A stretch of DNA of 64,000 nucleotides from Microcaldota archaeon (GCA_021816895.1 JAKAWW010000001.1:805067-869066), one strand, 5' to 3'. Shown: positions 8,008-17,147, counted from the first letter of the stretch. Numbers and translations are program-made. Notes: generated by a model from the letters alone, not told the origin.

Positions 8008-8760
8008 TTATGCATTATCTTTTATTGGTATGCCGAACTTGTCAAGCGTGGTCTGCTTTATGCGCCCGATGGTAGACCAGTAGCGCCTTATGTGCGGGTT
8101 GAGCCTGCCCTGCTTGTAATCCTGCCTTATCGCCTCTATGGTCTTTGCATCGCTTGGATATCCAGAGCCTATGTCTATTTTCAGCTCGCGCTTCAGCTTC
8201 TCTATGTCGGCATCGCGCGATACCTTGGCTATTATGCTTGCTGCTGAAACTACAGGGTACTTAGAATCTGCCTTGTGCTCCGCTATTACTTTTGTAGCTT
8301 TTATGCCTTTAGGCAGGCTCGCCCTTATGCCGGTTATCTTGGTCGGCTTGGAGCTTGACATGTTGAACCTTATCCCGAATTTCTCAGCTATCACATCGGG
8401 AGAATCAAGGTATATCTCACTTATCTCGCTCTGCATCATGTCGAAAAGCCTGGCGAAATGGGCAGCCTCTAGCTCGTTGAGCGATATGTGATTGCGCATC
8501 GCATCGTTTATCTCATCTGGCGTTATGCGATCAACCTTTATGTCAATCGCTATCTTGCTTATCTTTCCGTAAAGGCTTTTCCTCTTCTTTGCGGAAAGCA
8601 TCTTGGAATCCCTTACGCCTATTTCGGAGAGCTTGCGCTGGTGTTCTTTTTTTACTGCGACAAGGCTTAGCACAAGCGGGCCTATTACGGCACCTCTGCC
8701 CGCCTCATCGCCTCCGCAGATTATTATTTTAACCACCGCCGCGACATTATGCCTCGACAA
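8008..8760 (-). CDS. rnhB: Ribonuclease HII
   Basis: About 250 aa. GGDEAGRGAVIGPLV carries the first Asp-Glu pair of the D-E-D-D active site (about D18, E19). RDSKMLSAKKR is the conserved DSK block, YLDSPD supplies the third acidic residue, and KVSRDADIEKL the last. It cuts RNA in RNA-DNA hybrids and at single ribonucleotides, removing Okazaki primers. The start is uncertain: TTG at 8760 overlaps the preceding PRC-barrel gene by 14 bases and has a GGAAAGG sequence before it, while GTG at 8736 sits just after that gene and gives a 242 aa protein closer to the usual N-terminus. Confidence 0.93.
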   Translation of the reverse strand: MSRHNVAAVVKIIICGGDEAGRGAVIGPLVLSLVAVKKEHQRKLSEIGVRDSKMLSAKKRKSLYGKISKIAIDIKVDRITPDEINDAMRNHISLNELEAAHFARLFDMMQSEISEIYLDSPDVIAEKFGIRFNMSSSKPTKITGIRASLPKGIKATKVIAEHKADSKYPVVSAASIIAKVSRDADIEKLKRELKIDIGSGYPSDAKTIEAIRQDYKQGRLNPHIRRYWSTIGRIKQTTLDKFGIPIKDNA

Positions 8761-9007
8761 TGCCTTTCCTATCTACCATTATGTAGTCGTTTACTGCTGT
8801 AATTGAGTTGGCCGGCACCTTTATCTGCCCGTCCTCTGTCTTCATCCTTCCGGCGAGGCTGCTATCAAGATTGGGCTCTATCATTATGTTTATAAGCTTG
8901 CCAGAGACCTCGCTTATTTCAGCGTCGATGAACCTGCCGAGATCGAACCCGTCGCTTGTCACAACCTTCTTGCCAACCAGCTGTTTTGCAATAATATACT
9001 TCACCAT
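8747..9007 (-). CDS. PRC-barrel domain protein
   Basis: An 86 aa single-domain protein. VKYIIAKQLVGKKVVTSDG, FDLGRFIDAEISEVSGK and NIMIEP match the six-stranded PRC-barrel fold, found in RNA-processing RimM and in many small archaeal proteins of unknown role. A GGTG ribosome-binding sequence precedes the ATG at 9007, and the gene is overlapped by or abuts rnhB, so the two are probably co-transcribed. A second PRC-barrel gene lies at 25987-26238. The fold is well supported; the function is unknown. Confidence 0.8.
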   Translation of the reverse strand: MVKYIIAKQLVGKKVVTSDGFDLGRFIDAEISEVSGKLINIMIEPNLDSSLAGRMKTEDGQIKVPANSITAVNDYIMVDRKGIVEA

Positions 9008-9196
9008 GCTTACACCTTTAGTCGCTCTAATACTTATTGATAAGAAACATTAATAAAATAATGCTTTTTTGCTTTTTATTGAAGATTTTGTGCTTTTGCA
9101 TTTTTTATCTCATCAAAGGCGCTTTTTGCCACATAACATGTGCATATGCTATTGATATTTTGTCGACTGCATGCAACCGCGCAAAAGAATTTGCCG

Positions 9197-9712
9197 CTAA
9201 TTTGCAAACACCTTGTTAGTGATGCCGAAGCGCCCTCTGCGCACCATGTCGTTCATCTCAAGCTTCTTCAGCACCCTGTGCACCTTCACTTTCGAGAAGC
9301 CTGTACGTATTACCAGATCCGACTGCAGTATACCTCCGGGAGATGACTTCACTATGTCGAGCACCTTCCGCTCATCTTCGTTGAGGGCCATGTTGATTAT
9401 GCGCGTTTTTATGCGCTCCCTGTGCGCCTGCTCTACAGACCTGAAACGCCTGTATGATTGCGCGCGCGCAAAAGAGTTTATCGTAGAGCCCGCAAGGACA
9501 AGCAATATGCCGCCTATGAAAGGCAGCACGAAATCGAAGACAACCCTTATGACGCTTGCACTTAGGTCGTTTATTGTGTGTATCACTATGATGTTCTTGT
9601 AAAACGCTATGAGCATTGTGAAGCCCGTTATTATGGATATAAGGAGCAGTATTACACCCACTGCGATTAGCAGTATGGCGAAATTAATGTAGTGCATTTC
9701 GCTAGAAGCCAT
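9197..9712 (-). CDS. Membrane-anchored winged-helix transcription regulator
   Basis: From the ATG at 9712, 171 aa. Two strongly hydrophobic segments (about residues 8-35 and 55-85) are followed by a basic linker (AQSYRRFRSVEQAHRERIK) and a C-terminal winged-helix domain. ERKVLDIVKSSPGGILQSD and TGFSKVKVHRVLKKLEMND fit helix-turn-helix, and RRGRFGITNKV the wing. This layout is seen in archaeal membrane-tethered regulators. The open frame extends to 9778 inside the end of the nrdJ gene, but the N-terminal extra 22 residues look like translated intergenic DNA. Only 56 bases separate it from nrdJ, so it may share that transcript. The target is unknown. Confidence 0.75.
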   Translation of the reverse strand: MASSEMHYINFAILLIAVGVILLLISIITGFTMLIAFYKNIIVIHTINDLSASVIRVVFDFVLPFIGGILLVLAGSTINSFARAQSYRRFRSVEQAHRERIKTRIINMALNEDERKVLDIVKSSPGGILQSDLVIRTGFSKVKVHRVLKKLEMNDMVRRGRFGITNKVFAN

Positions 9713-9768
9713 GATTAATGTTACACATTCAAGGTTTTTAACATTTTTGAAAAGCGAAAAGAAGAAAA

Positions 9769-12054
9769 CTAACTGCACTCACTAAATCCGCACTTGGGGC
9801 AGGTATAGCAACCTTCGCTTGCAATCATTACTGTACCGCAATCGGGGCACTTGTGCTCCTTGTCAGTGGACAGCGTGTACGTCTGCGCCCTGGCCTTTAT
9901 CATTTCGATGCTTTCAGGAGGCTCGTCGGCTTTTTCATGCTTGCTTTTAAGCGTCTCGAGGCTCTTCTGGCCGGTAGGCGAGTACGCCTGCAATACCTGG
10001 GTGCTCTTTGAAGCATCCCTGTACACCGTTATGCCCTTGCAGTTAAGCTCGTATGCCATTGTGTATACCTTGTCTATGTCTTGCGGCGTAGCCCAGTTTG
10101 GGAGGTTTATTGTCTTCGATACTGCATTGTCAACATATTTCTGGAACGCAGCCTGCATCTTCACGTGCCACTCAGGAGCGATATCGTGCGCAGTGACGAA
10201 CAGCTTCCTCACCTCTTGCGGTATCTCCTCTACATCCTGTATGGACATCCTGCCCACGATCTTCTGCATCAGTTCATCAGAGTAGAAATTGTATTCCAGG
10301 GCGTATTCTTCAAACTCATTGTTCACTTCTATGAGGTTTGAGCCTAGGCTCTCCTGCACATTCCTTGTGTACACAACTGAGAATATGGGCTCTATGCCCT
10401 GCGATGCGCCTCCAGATATTATGCTTATGGTTCCTGTTGGCGCTATTGTGGTTACCGTTGAATTTCTCAATGGCTTGTAGCCGAGTCGCGCCCATATGCT
10501 GTTGCTGAATTCCGGAAACGGCCCGCGCTCCTCTGCCAGCTCCATGCTCATCTTACGGGCGTTTTCTGTTATGAACGACATTACCTTCTCTGCAAGAGCC
10601 AGCGCTTCATTGCTGTCATACCTTATGCCCAGCCTTATCAGCATGTCCGCCCAGCCCATCACGCCAAGGCCCACGCGCCTTATCGCTTTGGTTACCCTCT
10701 CTATGTCTGGCAGCGGGTATGCGTTGGCATCTATAACGTCGTCAAGGAATCTTATTCCGAGCCTTGTTATCTTTTTCAGCATGTCCCAGTCTATTTCATA
10801 ATGGCTGTTCTTCCTGTTCAGCATCTTGGAGAGGTTTATTGAAGCAAGGTTGCACGAGTCATATGGGTACAGCGGCTGCTCCCCGCACGGATTGGTCGAT
10901 TCTATGGGCCCAAAAGAGGGCACAGGGTTCGAATAGCTTGAATTCATCCTGTCTATGAAAACAACCCCCGGATCGCCGGTCTTCCATGCCATTGTTACTA
11001 TAAGGTTCCATACCGCCTTGGCGTTCAGCCTTGCGGTTACCGTGCCATCCCTTGGATTTATAAGCGGATAGTCGGTGCCCGCTTTGAGAGCGCGCATATA
11101 AGAATCGGTTACAGCAACAGAGATGTTGAAGTTGCTTAGCACGCCTTCGCTCTCCTTTGCAACGATAAAGTCAAGTACATTCGGATGGTCTATCCTGAGC
11201 ACGCCCATGTTGGCGCCGCGGCGCTTTCCCCCCTGCTTGATCTCCTCGGTTGCTGCGTCAAACACTTTCATGAAGGATATTGGCCCAGAAGCAACGCCAT
11301 GGGTAGACCTTACTATGTCATTTGCAGGCCTTAGCCTTGAAAATGCAAAGCCTGTGCCGCCGCCGCTTTGATGTATCATTGCTGCATATTTTACCGCATC
11401 GAATATCTCAGATATGGAGTCGCCGACAGGTATTACAAAGCATGCGCTGAGCTGGCCTTTGCGCGTTCCTGCGTTCATGAGCGTAGGCGAATTCGGCATA
11501 AAATAGAACTTTGACATTGCATCGTAGAACTCTCCGGCGATGCGCCTCACTTCCTCGTCGCCCTTGCCGTAATTCCTCTCGGAGCTTGATATCGCGTTTG
11601 CCACGCGCTCGAACATCTGCTTCGGGGTCTCTATTATCTTGCCTTCGTCGTTTTTGAGCAGGTATCTTGCAGCCAGCACAGTAAGCGAGTTTAACGGCAC
11701 CTTCAGCTCATCGGTTGGTATTCCTAGAGAAGCGCGCAGAGCGCGCATCTGAGCGTGCTTGCTCCTATACAGGATGTAGGCCTTGGCAACATTCGGATCG
11801 CTTTTCATCAGCACCATTTCTATTATATCCTGTATCTCTTCCACGCTCAACTCGTCCTTCTTCAGGTTTCTTAGCTCCTTTACCACGGTGCTTGTCACTT
11901 CCCTTGACTTGTCGCTATTCTGCTCGTCCGCATTTTTAGGGTATATTTCGGCAAACGCGCTATATATCGCATTTTCTATTTTCTGAGTGTCAAACTGCAC
12001 CCGCTCCCCGGTCCTTTTCACTACAAATTTAGGATAAAAATTTTCATCTGCCAT
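9769..12054 (-). CDS. nrdJ: Adenosylcobalamin-dependent (class II) ribonucleotide reductase
   Basis: A 761 aa protein. An ATP-cone occupies about residues 5-100 (FVVKRTGERVQFDTQKIENA). The catalytic barrel has SACFVIPVGDSISEIF, QSGGGTGFAFSRLRP, NPCGEQPLYPYDSCNLASINL and the phosphate-binding PTGTISIISGGASQGIEP. The C-terminus ends in two CxxC pairs (HKCPDCG, CYTCPKCG), the zinc-binding tail of NrdJ proteins. It makes deoxyribonucleotides without oxygen or a separate radical subunit, which implies access to B12. A TTG at 12057 is in frame, but ATG at 12054 has GGAGGCGGG at good spacing and a TATA box at 12092-12100. Confidence 0.95.
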   Translation of the reverse strand: MADENFYPKFVVKRTGERVQFDTQKIENAIYSAFAEIYPKNADEQNSDKSREVTSTVVKELRNLKKDELSVEEIQDIIEMVLMKSDPNVAKAYILYRSKHAQMRALRASLGIPTDELKVPLNSLTVLAARYLLKNDEGKIIETPKQMFERVANAISSSERNYGKGDEEVRRIAGEFYDAMSKFYFMPNSPTLMNAGTRKGQLSACFVIPVGDSISEIFDAVKYAAMIHQSGGGTGFAFSRLRPANDIVRSTHGVASGPISFMKVFDAATEEIKQGGKRRGANMGVLRIDHPNVLDFIVAKESEGVLSNFNISVAVTDSYMRALKAGTDYPLINPRDGTVTARLNAKAVWNLIVTMAWKTGDPGVVFIDRMNSSYSNPVPSFGPIESTNPCGEQPLYPYDSCNLASINLSKMLNRKNSHYEIDWDMLKKITRLGIRFLDDVIDANAYPLPDIERVTKAIRRVGLGVMGWADMLIRLGIRYDSNEALALAEKVMSFITENARKMSMELAEERGPFPEFSNSIWARLGYKPLRNSTVTTIAPTGTISIISGGASQGIEPIFSVVYTRNVQESLGSNLIEVNNEFEEYALEYNFYSDELMQKIVGRMSIQDVEEIPQEVRKLFVTAHDIAPEWHVKMQAAFQKYVDNAVSKTINLPNWATPQDIDKVYTMAYELNCKGITVYRDASKSTQVLQAYSPTGQKSLETLKSKHEKADEPPESIEMIKARAQTYTLSTDKEHKCPDCGTVMIASEGCYTCPKCGFSECS

Positions 12055-12091
12055 CAAACCCGCCTCCAGCGCTATCTAAATCATAATTAAA

Positions 12092-12100
12092 CTTTAAATA
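12092..12100 (-). promoter_or_regulatory. TATA box of nrdJ
   Basis: Reads TATTTAAAG on the minus strand, about 40 bases before the nrdJ ATG, leaving room for a short leader with GGAGGCGGG. Confidence 0.6.
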
Positions 12101-12210
12101 GCTACATGTAGGTTTGAACTAAATCTTCTACAAATACATATAGCAATGTAAAGATTTTGAAGCATGCGGTATTTAAATCATCTTGGCGCAGAAAAGCAAT
12201 TACGAGAGAA

Positions 12211-12642
12211 TCAGTCAACTGAATCGCATTCTACGGTAAGATTCTTCTCCAGTGCGCCCCACGCCTGCTTGAGCTGCTCGTGCATTGACTTGTCGACATT
12301 GAAGAAAAGCCAGTCAAAGAATATCTTGTCCCTTGCTGGCTTTGACATCGAGCCAAACGTGCGTACAACTTCCTGCACGTCGACGTTCCGTATGTGCTTC
12401 CAGTTTGATTTCCTTGCACTCTCGAACTCATCTTTCAGCTCCTGCGCAGCAGAGATAGGAGCGCCTTCAGATATCCTTTTATAGGTCTGCCACGAGAATG
12501 AAGAAGAGAATGAAGCAATTAGAACCCCGAGAGCTCGCAGGTTAAGTTCGTCTTGCGCGTATTCCGACTCATTTTTTGCTTGAAGTTTATGTATGCTGTT
12601 TGCAATGACATCGTAATTCATTAAGTTATACTTTATCGGCAT
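12211..12642 (-). CDS. Protein of unknown function (143 aa)
   Basis: A soluble, mostly helical protein with no motif I recognise. It begins MPIKYNLMNYDVIANSIHKL, with a possible second start at MNYDV. The middle is rich in Ser and charged residues, and the C-terminal half (RDKIFFDWLFFNVDKSMHEQ) has a hydrophobic helix pattern. It is flanked by about 150 bases to nrdJ and 200 bases to the next gene, so it is probably a single-gene unit. Codon use resembles the neighbours, which supports a real gene. No function is proposed. Confidence 0.55.
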   Translation of the reverse strand: MPIKYNLMNYDVIANSIHKLQAKNESEYAQDELNLRALGVLIASFSSSFSWQTYKRISEGAPISAAQELKDEFESARKSNWKHIRNVDVQEVVRTFGSMSKPARDKIFFDWLFFNVDKSMHEQLKQAWGALEKNLTVECDSVD

Positions 12643-12747
12643 GGGGATACACGCCTACAACATTTTGTAGATGCGTATTTATGTGACAGGTATAACATTT
12701 GCGCTCAAAGTATAATAACCTATCATTGCACATCGCACTTATTACCA

Positions 12748-12764
12748 TGTTGCATAATGCAACA
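12748..12764. promoter_or_regulatory. Perfect palindrome, candidate operator
   Basis: TGTTGCAT-A-ATGCAACA: two perfect 8-bp arms around a single base. It lies about 80 bases before the ATG of the 12843 gene and directly before AT-rich TATA-like sequences (12766-12794). This is the expected place and symmetry for a dimeric regulator site. No cognate protein is identified. Confidence 0.4.
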
Positions 12765-12842
12765 CTATATAATAAAATGCAAAAAATATTTAAATTGTTT
12801 TAGCGAAGCATATCTAGGCAAGTTCTTTGCGATGGTGGAAAA

Positions 12843-13262
12843 ATGAAGATATTCAACATATTTGGCAAAAAGGATGCTGCTTCTGATCTCACGGCAATGC
12901 TGCCGTACAAGCTTTCTGTGGAAATGGTCCCGTACAGGATTTATGCCAACAGGAACAGCTCTGCCACAATGATGGTCAGGCTGCAGAACAACACCGGTGA
13001 GATACTGCTTACCTCGCTCGTAGCAGAGCTTCCACAGCAGCTGGGCTTTGACGAGCTCGGGGTCTCAAAGCAAAAAGAGGTGCGGGTTGGGGAGATAGCA
13101 CCGCATGAAGAGAAGGAGATAAAGCTTGACATATACGGCGGCCTGAACTCGGATCCCGGAGAGTACACAGTATCGCTTACTGCAATAGCACATTACAGGG
13201 ATTACGGCCACGTGCTCAACGCCGTCAAAAAGCGCACTGTTGTAAACGTAGTTAAGATGTGA
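12843..13262 (+). CDS. Small cytosolic beta-sandwich (CARDB/NEW3-like) protein
   Basis: A 139 aa protein with no signal peptide. The alternating pattern SVEMVPYRIYANRNSSATM, VRLQNNTGEILLTSLVAELP and GEIAPHEEKEIKLDIYGG, then a final PGEYTVSLTAIAHYRD, is that of an Ig-like CARDB/NEW3 beta-sandwich, a fold normally found outside the cell. A related gene with the same strand order lies at 52681-53085 (KEL/RVGEIAP versus KTRIGILKPHSKIEKQVKLY). It is the only plus-strand gene in the first 17 kb after 1.9 kb and ends convergently, five bases from the next gene. Function unknown. Confidence 0.65.
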   Translation: MKIFNIFGKKDAASDLTAMLPYKLSVEMVPYRIYANRNSSATMMVRLQNNTGEILLTSLVAELPQQLGFDELGVSKQKEVRVGEIAPHEEKEIKLDIYGGLNSDPGEYTVSLTAIAHYRDYGHVLNAVKKRTVVNVVKM

Positions 13263-13266
13263 GTGG

Positions 13267-13620
13267 TCACGCCTCTTTTTTCGCCTGCTGGACCGGCTCG
13301 TTCAGGGCGGCATATGCACCATTCAGCATGTCAGCAAGCTTCATGCCTTTTTCCGTAAGCTTCACAAGCTTTATCTTGCCGTGCTTCTCGCTTGTCGTTA
13401 TGCCGCGCTTTTCGCACTCCTTCAGGAAATTGCACGTATGCACGTATGTGGCTCCGGCTGCTTTTGCAAGCGTAGATATGTACCACCCTTGCGCGCTGTC
13501 CTTGAGCGCAAGTATTATGAGGAGCTGCTTACGCTTGAACAGCATCTCGCTATCCTGTTCGGGCTCGGGCTGTTGATCGGCAGCTTTTATTGGCTTGTCA
13601 GACCTTTCTGCTTCTGCCAT
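13267..13620 (-). CDS. Winged-helix DNA-binding protein
   Basis: A 117 aa protein. After a 25-residue acidic, disordered-looking N-terminus comes a compact winged helix: KRKQLLIILALKDSAQGWYI, the recognition region STLAKAAGATYVHTCNFLKE, and a wing GIITTSEK-like stretch ending KLVKLTEKGMKLADML. The LTEKG-x(2)-A block is typical of MarR-like and archaeal wHTH regulators. It ends five bases from the convergent 12843 gene. It may be a transcription factor or chromatin-associated protein; the targets are unknown. Confidence 0.72.
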   Translation of the reverse strand: MAEAERSDKPIKAADQQPEPEQDSEMLFKRKQLLIILALKDSAQGWYISTLAKAAGATYVHTCNFLKECEKRGITTSEKHGKIKLVKLTEKGMKLADMLNGAYAALNEPVQQAKKEA

Positions 13621-13771
13621 AGTATAGCCTTGCAGGCAAAATATAAAAACGTTTTAATATATGCCAGAGCTTAGTGCAGATGCATTGCGATGCAGCACTG
13701 CAAGATTTGCGCCCTTATTCAGTATCTTGTGGCACATCCCTACACGGAAACAAAAACTTAAAACTAGACAA

Positions 13772-14683
13772 TCAGACAATTGCCACGACATCGCAGCTGT
13801 CCTTGCCCACTACCATCTCCGCCTCATGCTGCGATACTATTGCGCCTGAGCTTTCTACCAGCACGGGGTAGGAACTTATTGCGCCTGCGCGCATCAGGTC
13901 ATGTAGCGATGAGTAAAGAGCGAACCTGTCATTAAGCACGCTGCCAAGCCATCTTGCTGCAAAAGGCTCTGTGCTGTACTTTTCCATAATCGCCTTTAGC
14001 AGCTTCCTGGAATTTTCCATACGCACATTGGCGCTCTGCTCAAACTGGAATATCTCTTCTGCATCACCCTCAACTACAATACCCTTTCCGTTTTTGAGCG
14101 TTGCAAAGGGCTCTATTGCGATGAGCTGCCCTTCTTCCAGTGCAGTGTCGTCGCCATTGTCATAGTTGGGTATGAAGATATCAGCATGCAGGTTGTGCAC
14201 ACCAACGCCGTGGCCGCCGAGGTTCCTTATGGGCTGGAAGCCCTTTGCCTCTATCTTCGCGCTTATCGCTTTTCCTATGTCACTCACGCGCGCACCTGCC
14301 TTTACCATGCTTATCGCTTCGTCAAGTGCTTCTTTTGTTGCTTCAAGCATGCTTGCGTGCCTGTTGTCGCTTGCTGTGCTTACAGTAAGTGCAACATCAC
14401 CTAGCAAGCCGTCCTTGGCCGCGCCGAAGTCCAGCTTCACTATGTCGTTTTCGCCGAACGCAAGCTCATCGTTGAGCGATGGCGTATAGTGGGCTGCCTG
14501 GCCGTTTATCGATATATTTATGGGGAATGCGAAATCGAAGCCTTTTTCTGCAACATGACCTTCTGCTGCTTTTGCGACATCTATGAGCTTTGCGCCTGGC
14601 TTTATCATCTGCGCTGCTATATTCAATGCTTCTACTGATGCATTTCCTACCTCTTTCAGTTTTTCAACGTCTAGTTTTTCCAT
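13772..14683 (-). CDS. map: Type II methionine aminopeptidase
   Basis: 303 aa from the ATG at 14683. The pita-bread metal ligands can be placed: LDFGAAKDG and LLGDVALTVS (two Asp), GGHGVGVHNLH (His), AIEPFAT (Glu), and VSQHEAEMVV near the C-terminus (Glu). The roughly 60-residue helical insert before the last strands marks the archaeal/eukaryotic type II enzyme. It removes the initiator Met from nascent proteins. It starts four bases after the PolB stop codon, so the two form one transcript. The frame stays open another 12 codons into polB, but those residues are PolB sequence in another frame. Confidence 0.94.
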   Translation of the reverse strand: MEKLDVEKLKEVGNASVEALNIAAQMIKPGAKLIDVAKAAEGHVAEKGFDFAFPINISINGQAAHYTPSLNDELAFGENDIVKLDFGAAKDGLLGDVALTVSTASDNRHASMLEATKEALDEAISMVKAGARVSDIGKAISAKIEAKGFQPIRNLGGHGVGVHNLHADIFIPNYDNGDDTALEEGQLIAIEPFATLKNGKGIVVEGDAEEIFQFEQSANVRMENSRKLLKAIMEKYSTEPFAARWLGSVLNDRFALYSSLHDLMRAGAISSYPVLVESSGAIVSQHEAEMVVGKDSCDVVAIV

Positions 14684-14687
14684 TTTA

Positions 14688-17147
14688 TCACAGCTTCCTC
14701 TGCTTGCCCGAGCCTGCAAGCTCCTCCTCGCTCAGGTTAAGCTCCTTCAGTATGCGCATTGTGGCAGGTATTACCTGGTGGCTTATGTAATAGCTGGCAT
14801 CATAGTCTTTTGCAAACTCTGCAAGCTCGGCCTTTTCCGATATCGAAGAGCCGTGCTTTGTTATTACATAGCTTATGACAGAATGCTCCATTTCTTCCCT
14901 CTCCTTCAAGCCGCTGCGTATCGCCTTCTGCGCAGCTGCAAGCTCCGGGGACTTTGCGTCATATGCATCAATGCCCTTCCGCAGCTGCGTGCTTATGGCA
15001 AGGTCGCTTATCGGGACATTGCCCTCGTTGAGCCTCTGTATTGTATCTTTAACAATGGACACTGCCTTGTCTATGCTTCCTTCCTTGAGTATCGCTTCTA
15101 GCACCTTCCTTTGAGTTTCCCTAGCTATATTTGACCAGTCCCTGCGTACGAGCTCGAAGCCCTTGATTTTTATTCGCCCCGATTCCGAGATGAGCGCGTA
15201 TTTTTTCTTGGCGCCTGATTGCTCCTTCGCCGTCTTCTTGCCCACGAAGACACCCCTTGTATAGAAGTCCTCTAGCTCAAGCTCCATAGATTCAGGAAGC
15301 TCCTTGTTGAATCTGCCCATGAAGTTTATCACGTCGGCCTTTGTCTTGTTTCCAAGAAGCACTACAAGCGAATCAGTATCGCCATATATGACTTCGAAGC
15401 CAGCGGCAGAGGCCTCGTCCATTGCAGACTTTATGTACTGCCTGCCATATGCTGTTACGCTTGCGGCGCAATCCCTGGAATACCACCGCGACCTTGCGTA
15501 ACCGAGATAGCCGTAGAATGAATTTGCGGTAATCTTCAATGCCTGGGACCTTGCAGCCAGGTTCACGTTGTCAGGATATTTCTTGTAGAGCTTCTTCACC
15601 TCTGTCCTTTGGTCTATCAGCTGCTTCAATATTGTTGGCATTATGCTCTTCCTAGATTTGTCAAACCTTGTCCCTATGGGCGATTCATAATAGTCTTTTG
15701 CGCTAGGATTTACAGAAGACGGATCTATGTTGTGCGATATTATTATAGAGGGATACAGCCCCCTGAAGTCGAGTATGGCAAGGTTGTTGTATATGCCAGG
15801 ATTAGGTACCTTCACGTATGCGCCCTCTATGGGGTTTGCAAGGCGCTGCCTTATGTCAGATTCGTTGGGCTTGTTTGGTATGATCTCATTGAAGTTGTAA
15901 GCATAGCGCATCAGCAGGAACTCGACAAGCTGGCCTGTTGTGGAAACGCATACGTCGCTAAGCACGTCATAGGTTGTCTTGCTAAGCTCTACCATTATCG
16001 GTATGAATGTGTCAAATACTTCGTGCAGCGCTTCAGAATCGTTGAGATTGTATATGGCAAGCTCCTTTAGCTCTTCTGCGCTGCCGTCCCACATTTTGTA
16101 TATGTCTTTCTTCTCAACCATCACCTTCTTCTTTGAGCTTACCGCTTCGTAAACGGTCTTAAGCTTGAAATCGGTGAACTTGAGCACCTTCTCGGTGGCG
16201 CCGACAGTAGCGATAAATTTCGCTACGTTGTACATGTCGACATGCACCCTCCCGGATATTTTTACCCTTTCCAGCAGGCCATGGCTTTCTATGTGCGTGT
16301 CGCCTTCAAACCTGCTCATGTTGAAGCTCACACCGATTGCCTTGGCCCTTTCAAGCATGTATTTTACATCGAAATTTGCAGAGTTGTACCCTGTTACGAT
16401 GTCTATGTCGAGCTTGTTGAGAAGCTCTGCAAACCCTTCGAGCATGCTTTTCTCATCATTGGCAACGGTTACATGCTCCTCGTCGATTTTTTTGTAGGTT
16501 ATAACGCCCCTGCCCCTAGTTCCATTCGAATTGTAGGAATAGCTTATCATCAGTATAGGATCCTTTTCAGGCCTGGGCTTCACCAGCGGGTTGTAGACTT
16601 CTATGTCGAAGCATAGGACATTTAGCGCTATGTCCTTTTCTGTGCTTGACTTCTCTATCGAAGATAGCTCCAGCTTGCCTTCTCTTTTGCGGGCGCTTAT
16701 GCGGTAACTTGTGAGGGGCGCGATATTCGAATCTATGGCGTAGCGCTTTGCGAAAGGTATGTCGTGCTCGTAGCAATTGCCAAGCTGCTGCATTGCAGAG
16801 CTTAGCTTAGGCACAGCCGAAGGCAGCTTTGTATATATACGGTATGCTTCAACAGTATTTCCAAAAAGCTGCCTCTTTTCTTTCTCTACCATGGTAGGTT
16901 TGACCTGCTTGTTGTTGTCTATCGCGTATACGCCCATTATTTCATTCTCGCTTACGCTCCTTTCCGGAACGAGGTAAAAATAAGGCCTGAACTTTGCATC
17001 GAATATCTCATACACGTGGCCGTCTTCGCCCCTTACGGCAAGCCTTATGAAAGCAGAATCGTTCCTTATTATGTAGTCTATGTCAAAGATGACTCCATTT
17101 ATTGATATGAGCTCTGAAGGATCATTCCCTGCATTTTGCATGTCCAT
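14688..17147 (-). CDS. polB: Family B replicative DNA polymerase
   Basis: About 819 aa. The proofreading domain has Exo I (CFDIEVYNP), Exo II (GYNSANFDVKYML) and Exo III (YNLNDSEAL). The polymerase domain has motif A (DFRGLYPSIIISHNI), motif B (KITANSFYGYLGYARSRWY) and motif C (YGDTDSLVV). In motif A the usual Ser before LYPS is Gly. The N-terminal domain (SINGVIFDIDY, FRPYFYLVPE) is intact, so it is a full-length PolB like PolB1/Pfu. ATG at 17147 is preceded by GGGTGG; an in-frame ATG at 17171 would add 8 residues. It is followed by map in the same operon. Confidence 0.96.
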   Translation of the reverse strand: MDMQNAGNDPSELISINGVIFDIDYIIRNDSAFIRLAVRGEDGHVYEIFDAKFRPYFYLVPERSVSENEIMGVYAIDNNKQVKPTMVEKEKRQLFGNTVEAYRIYTKLPSAVPKLSSAMQQLGNCYEHDIPFAKRYAIDSNIAPLTSYRISARKREGKLELSSIEKSSTEKDIALNVLCFDIEVYNPLVKPRPEKDPILMISYSYNSNGTRGRGVITYKKIDEEHVTVANDEKSMLEGFAELLNKLDIDIVTGYNSANFDVKYMLERAKAIGVSFNMSRFEGDTHIESHGLLERVKISGRVHVDMYNVAKFIATVGATEKVLKFTDFKLKTVYEAVSSKKKVMVEKKDIYKMWDGSAEELKELAIYNLNDSEALHEVFDTFIPIMVELSKTTYDVLSDVCVSTTGQLVEFLLMRYAYNFNEIIPNKPNESDIRQRLANPIEGAYVKVPNPGIYNNLAILDFRGLYPSIIISHNIDPSSVNPSAKDYYESPIGTRFDKSRKSIMPTILKQLIDQRTEVKKLYKKYPDNVNLAARSQALKITANSFYGYLGYARSRWYSRDCAASVTAYGRQYIKSAMDEASAAGFEVIYGDTDSLVVLLGNKTKADVINFMGRFNKELPESMELELEDFYTRGVFVGKKTAKEQSGAKKKYALISESGRIKIKGFELVRRDWSNIARETQRKVLEAILKEGSIDKAVSIVKDTIQRLNEGNVPISDLAISTQLRKGIDAYDAKSPELAAAQKAIRSGLKEREEMEHSVISYVITKHGSSISEKAELAEFAKDYDASYYISHQVIPATMRILKELNLSEEELAGSGKQRKL

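Noticed and set aside
7994-8016. ATAATGCATTAT palindrome at the end of rnhB
   Set aside because: It is part of AT-rich sequence at a stop codon with repeated ATGCATTA; short AT palindromes like this are expected by chance.
13679-13709. Stem AGTGC/GCACT with inner GCAT/ATGC between map and the HTH gene
   Set aside because: It has a 4-versus-1 internal loop and no T-run after it on either strand, so it is neither a clear terminator nor a clear RNA gene.
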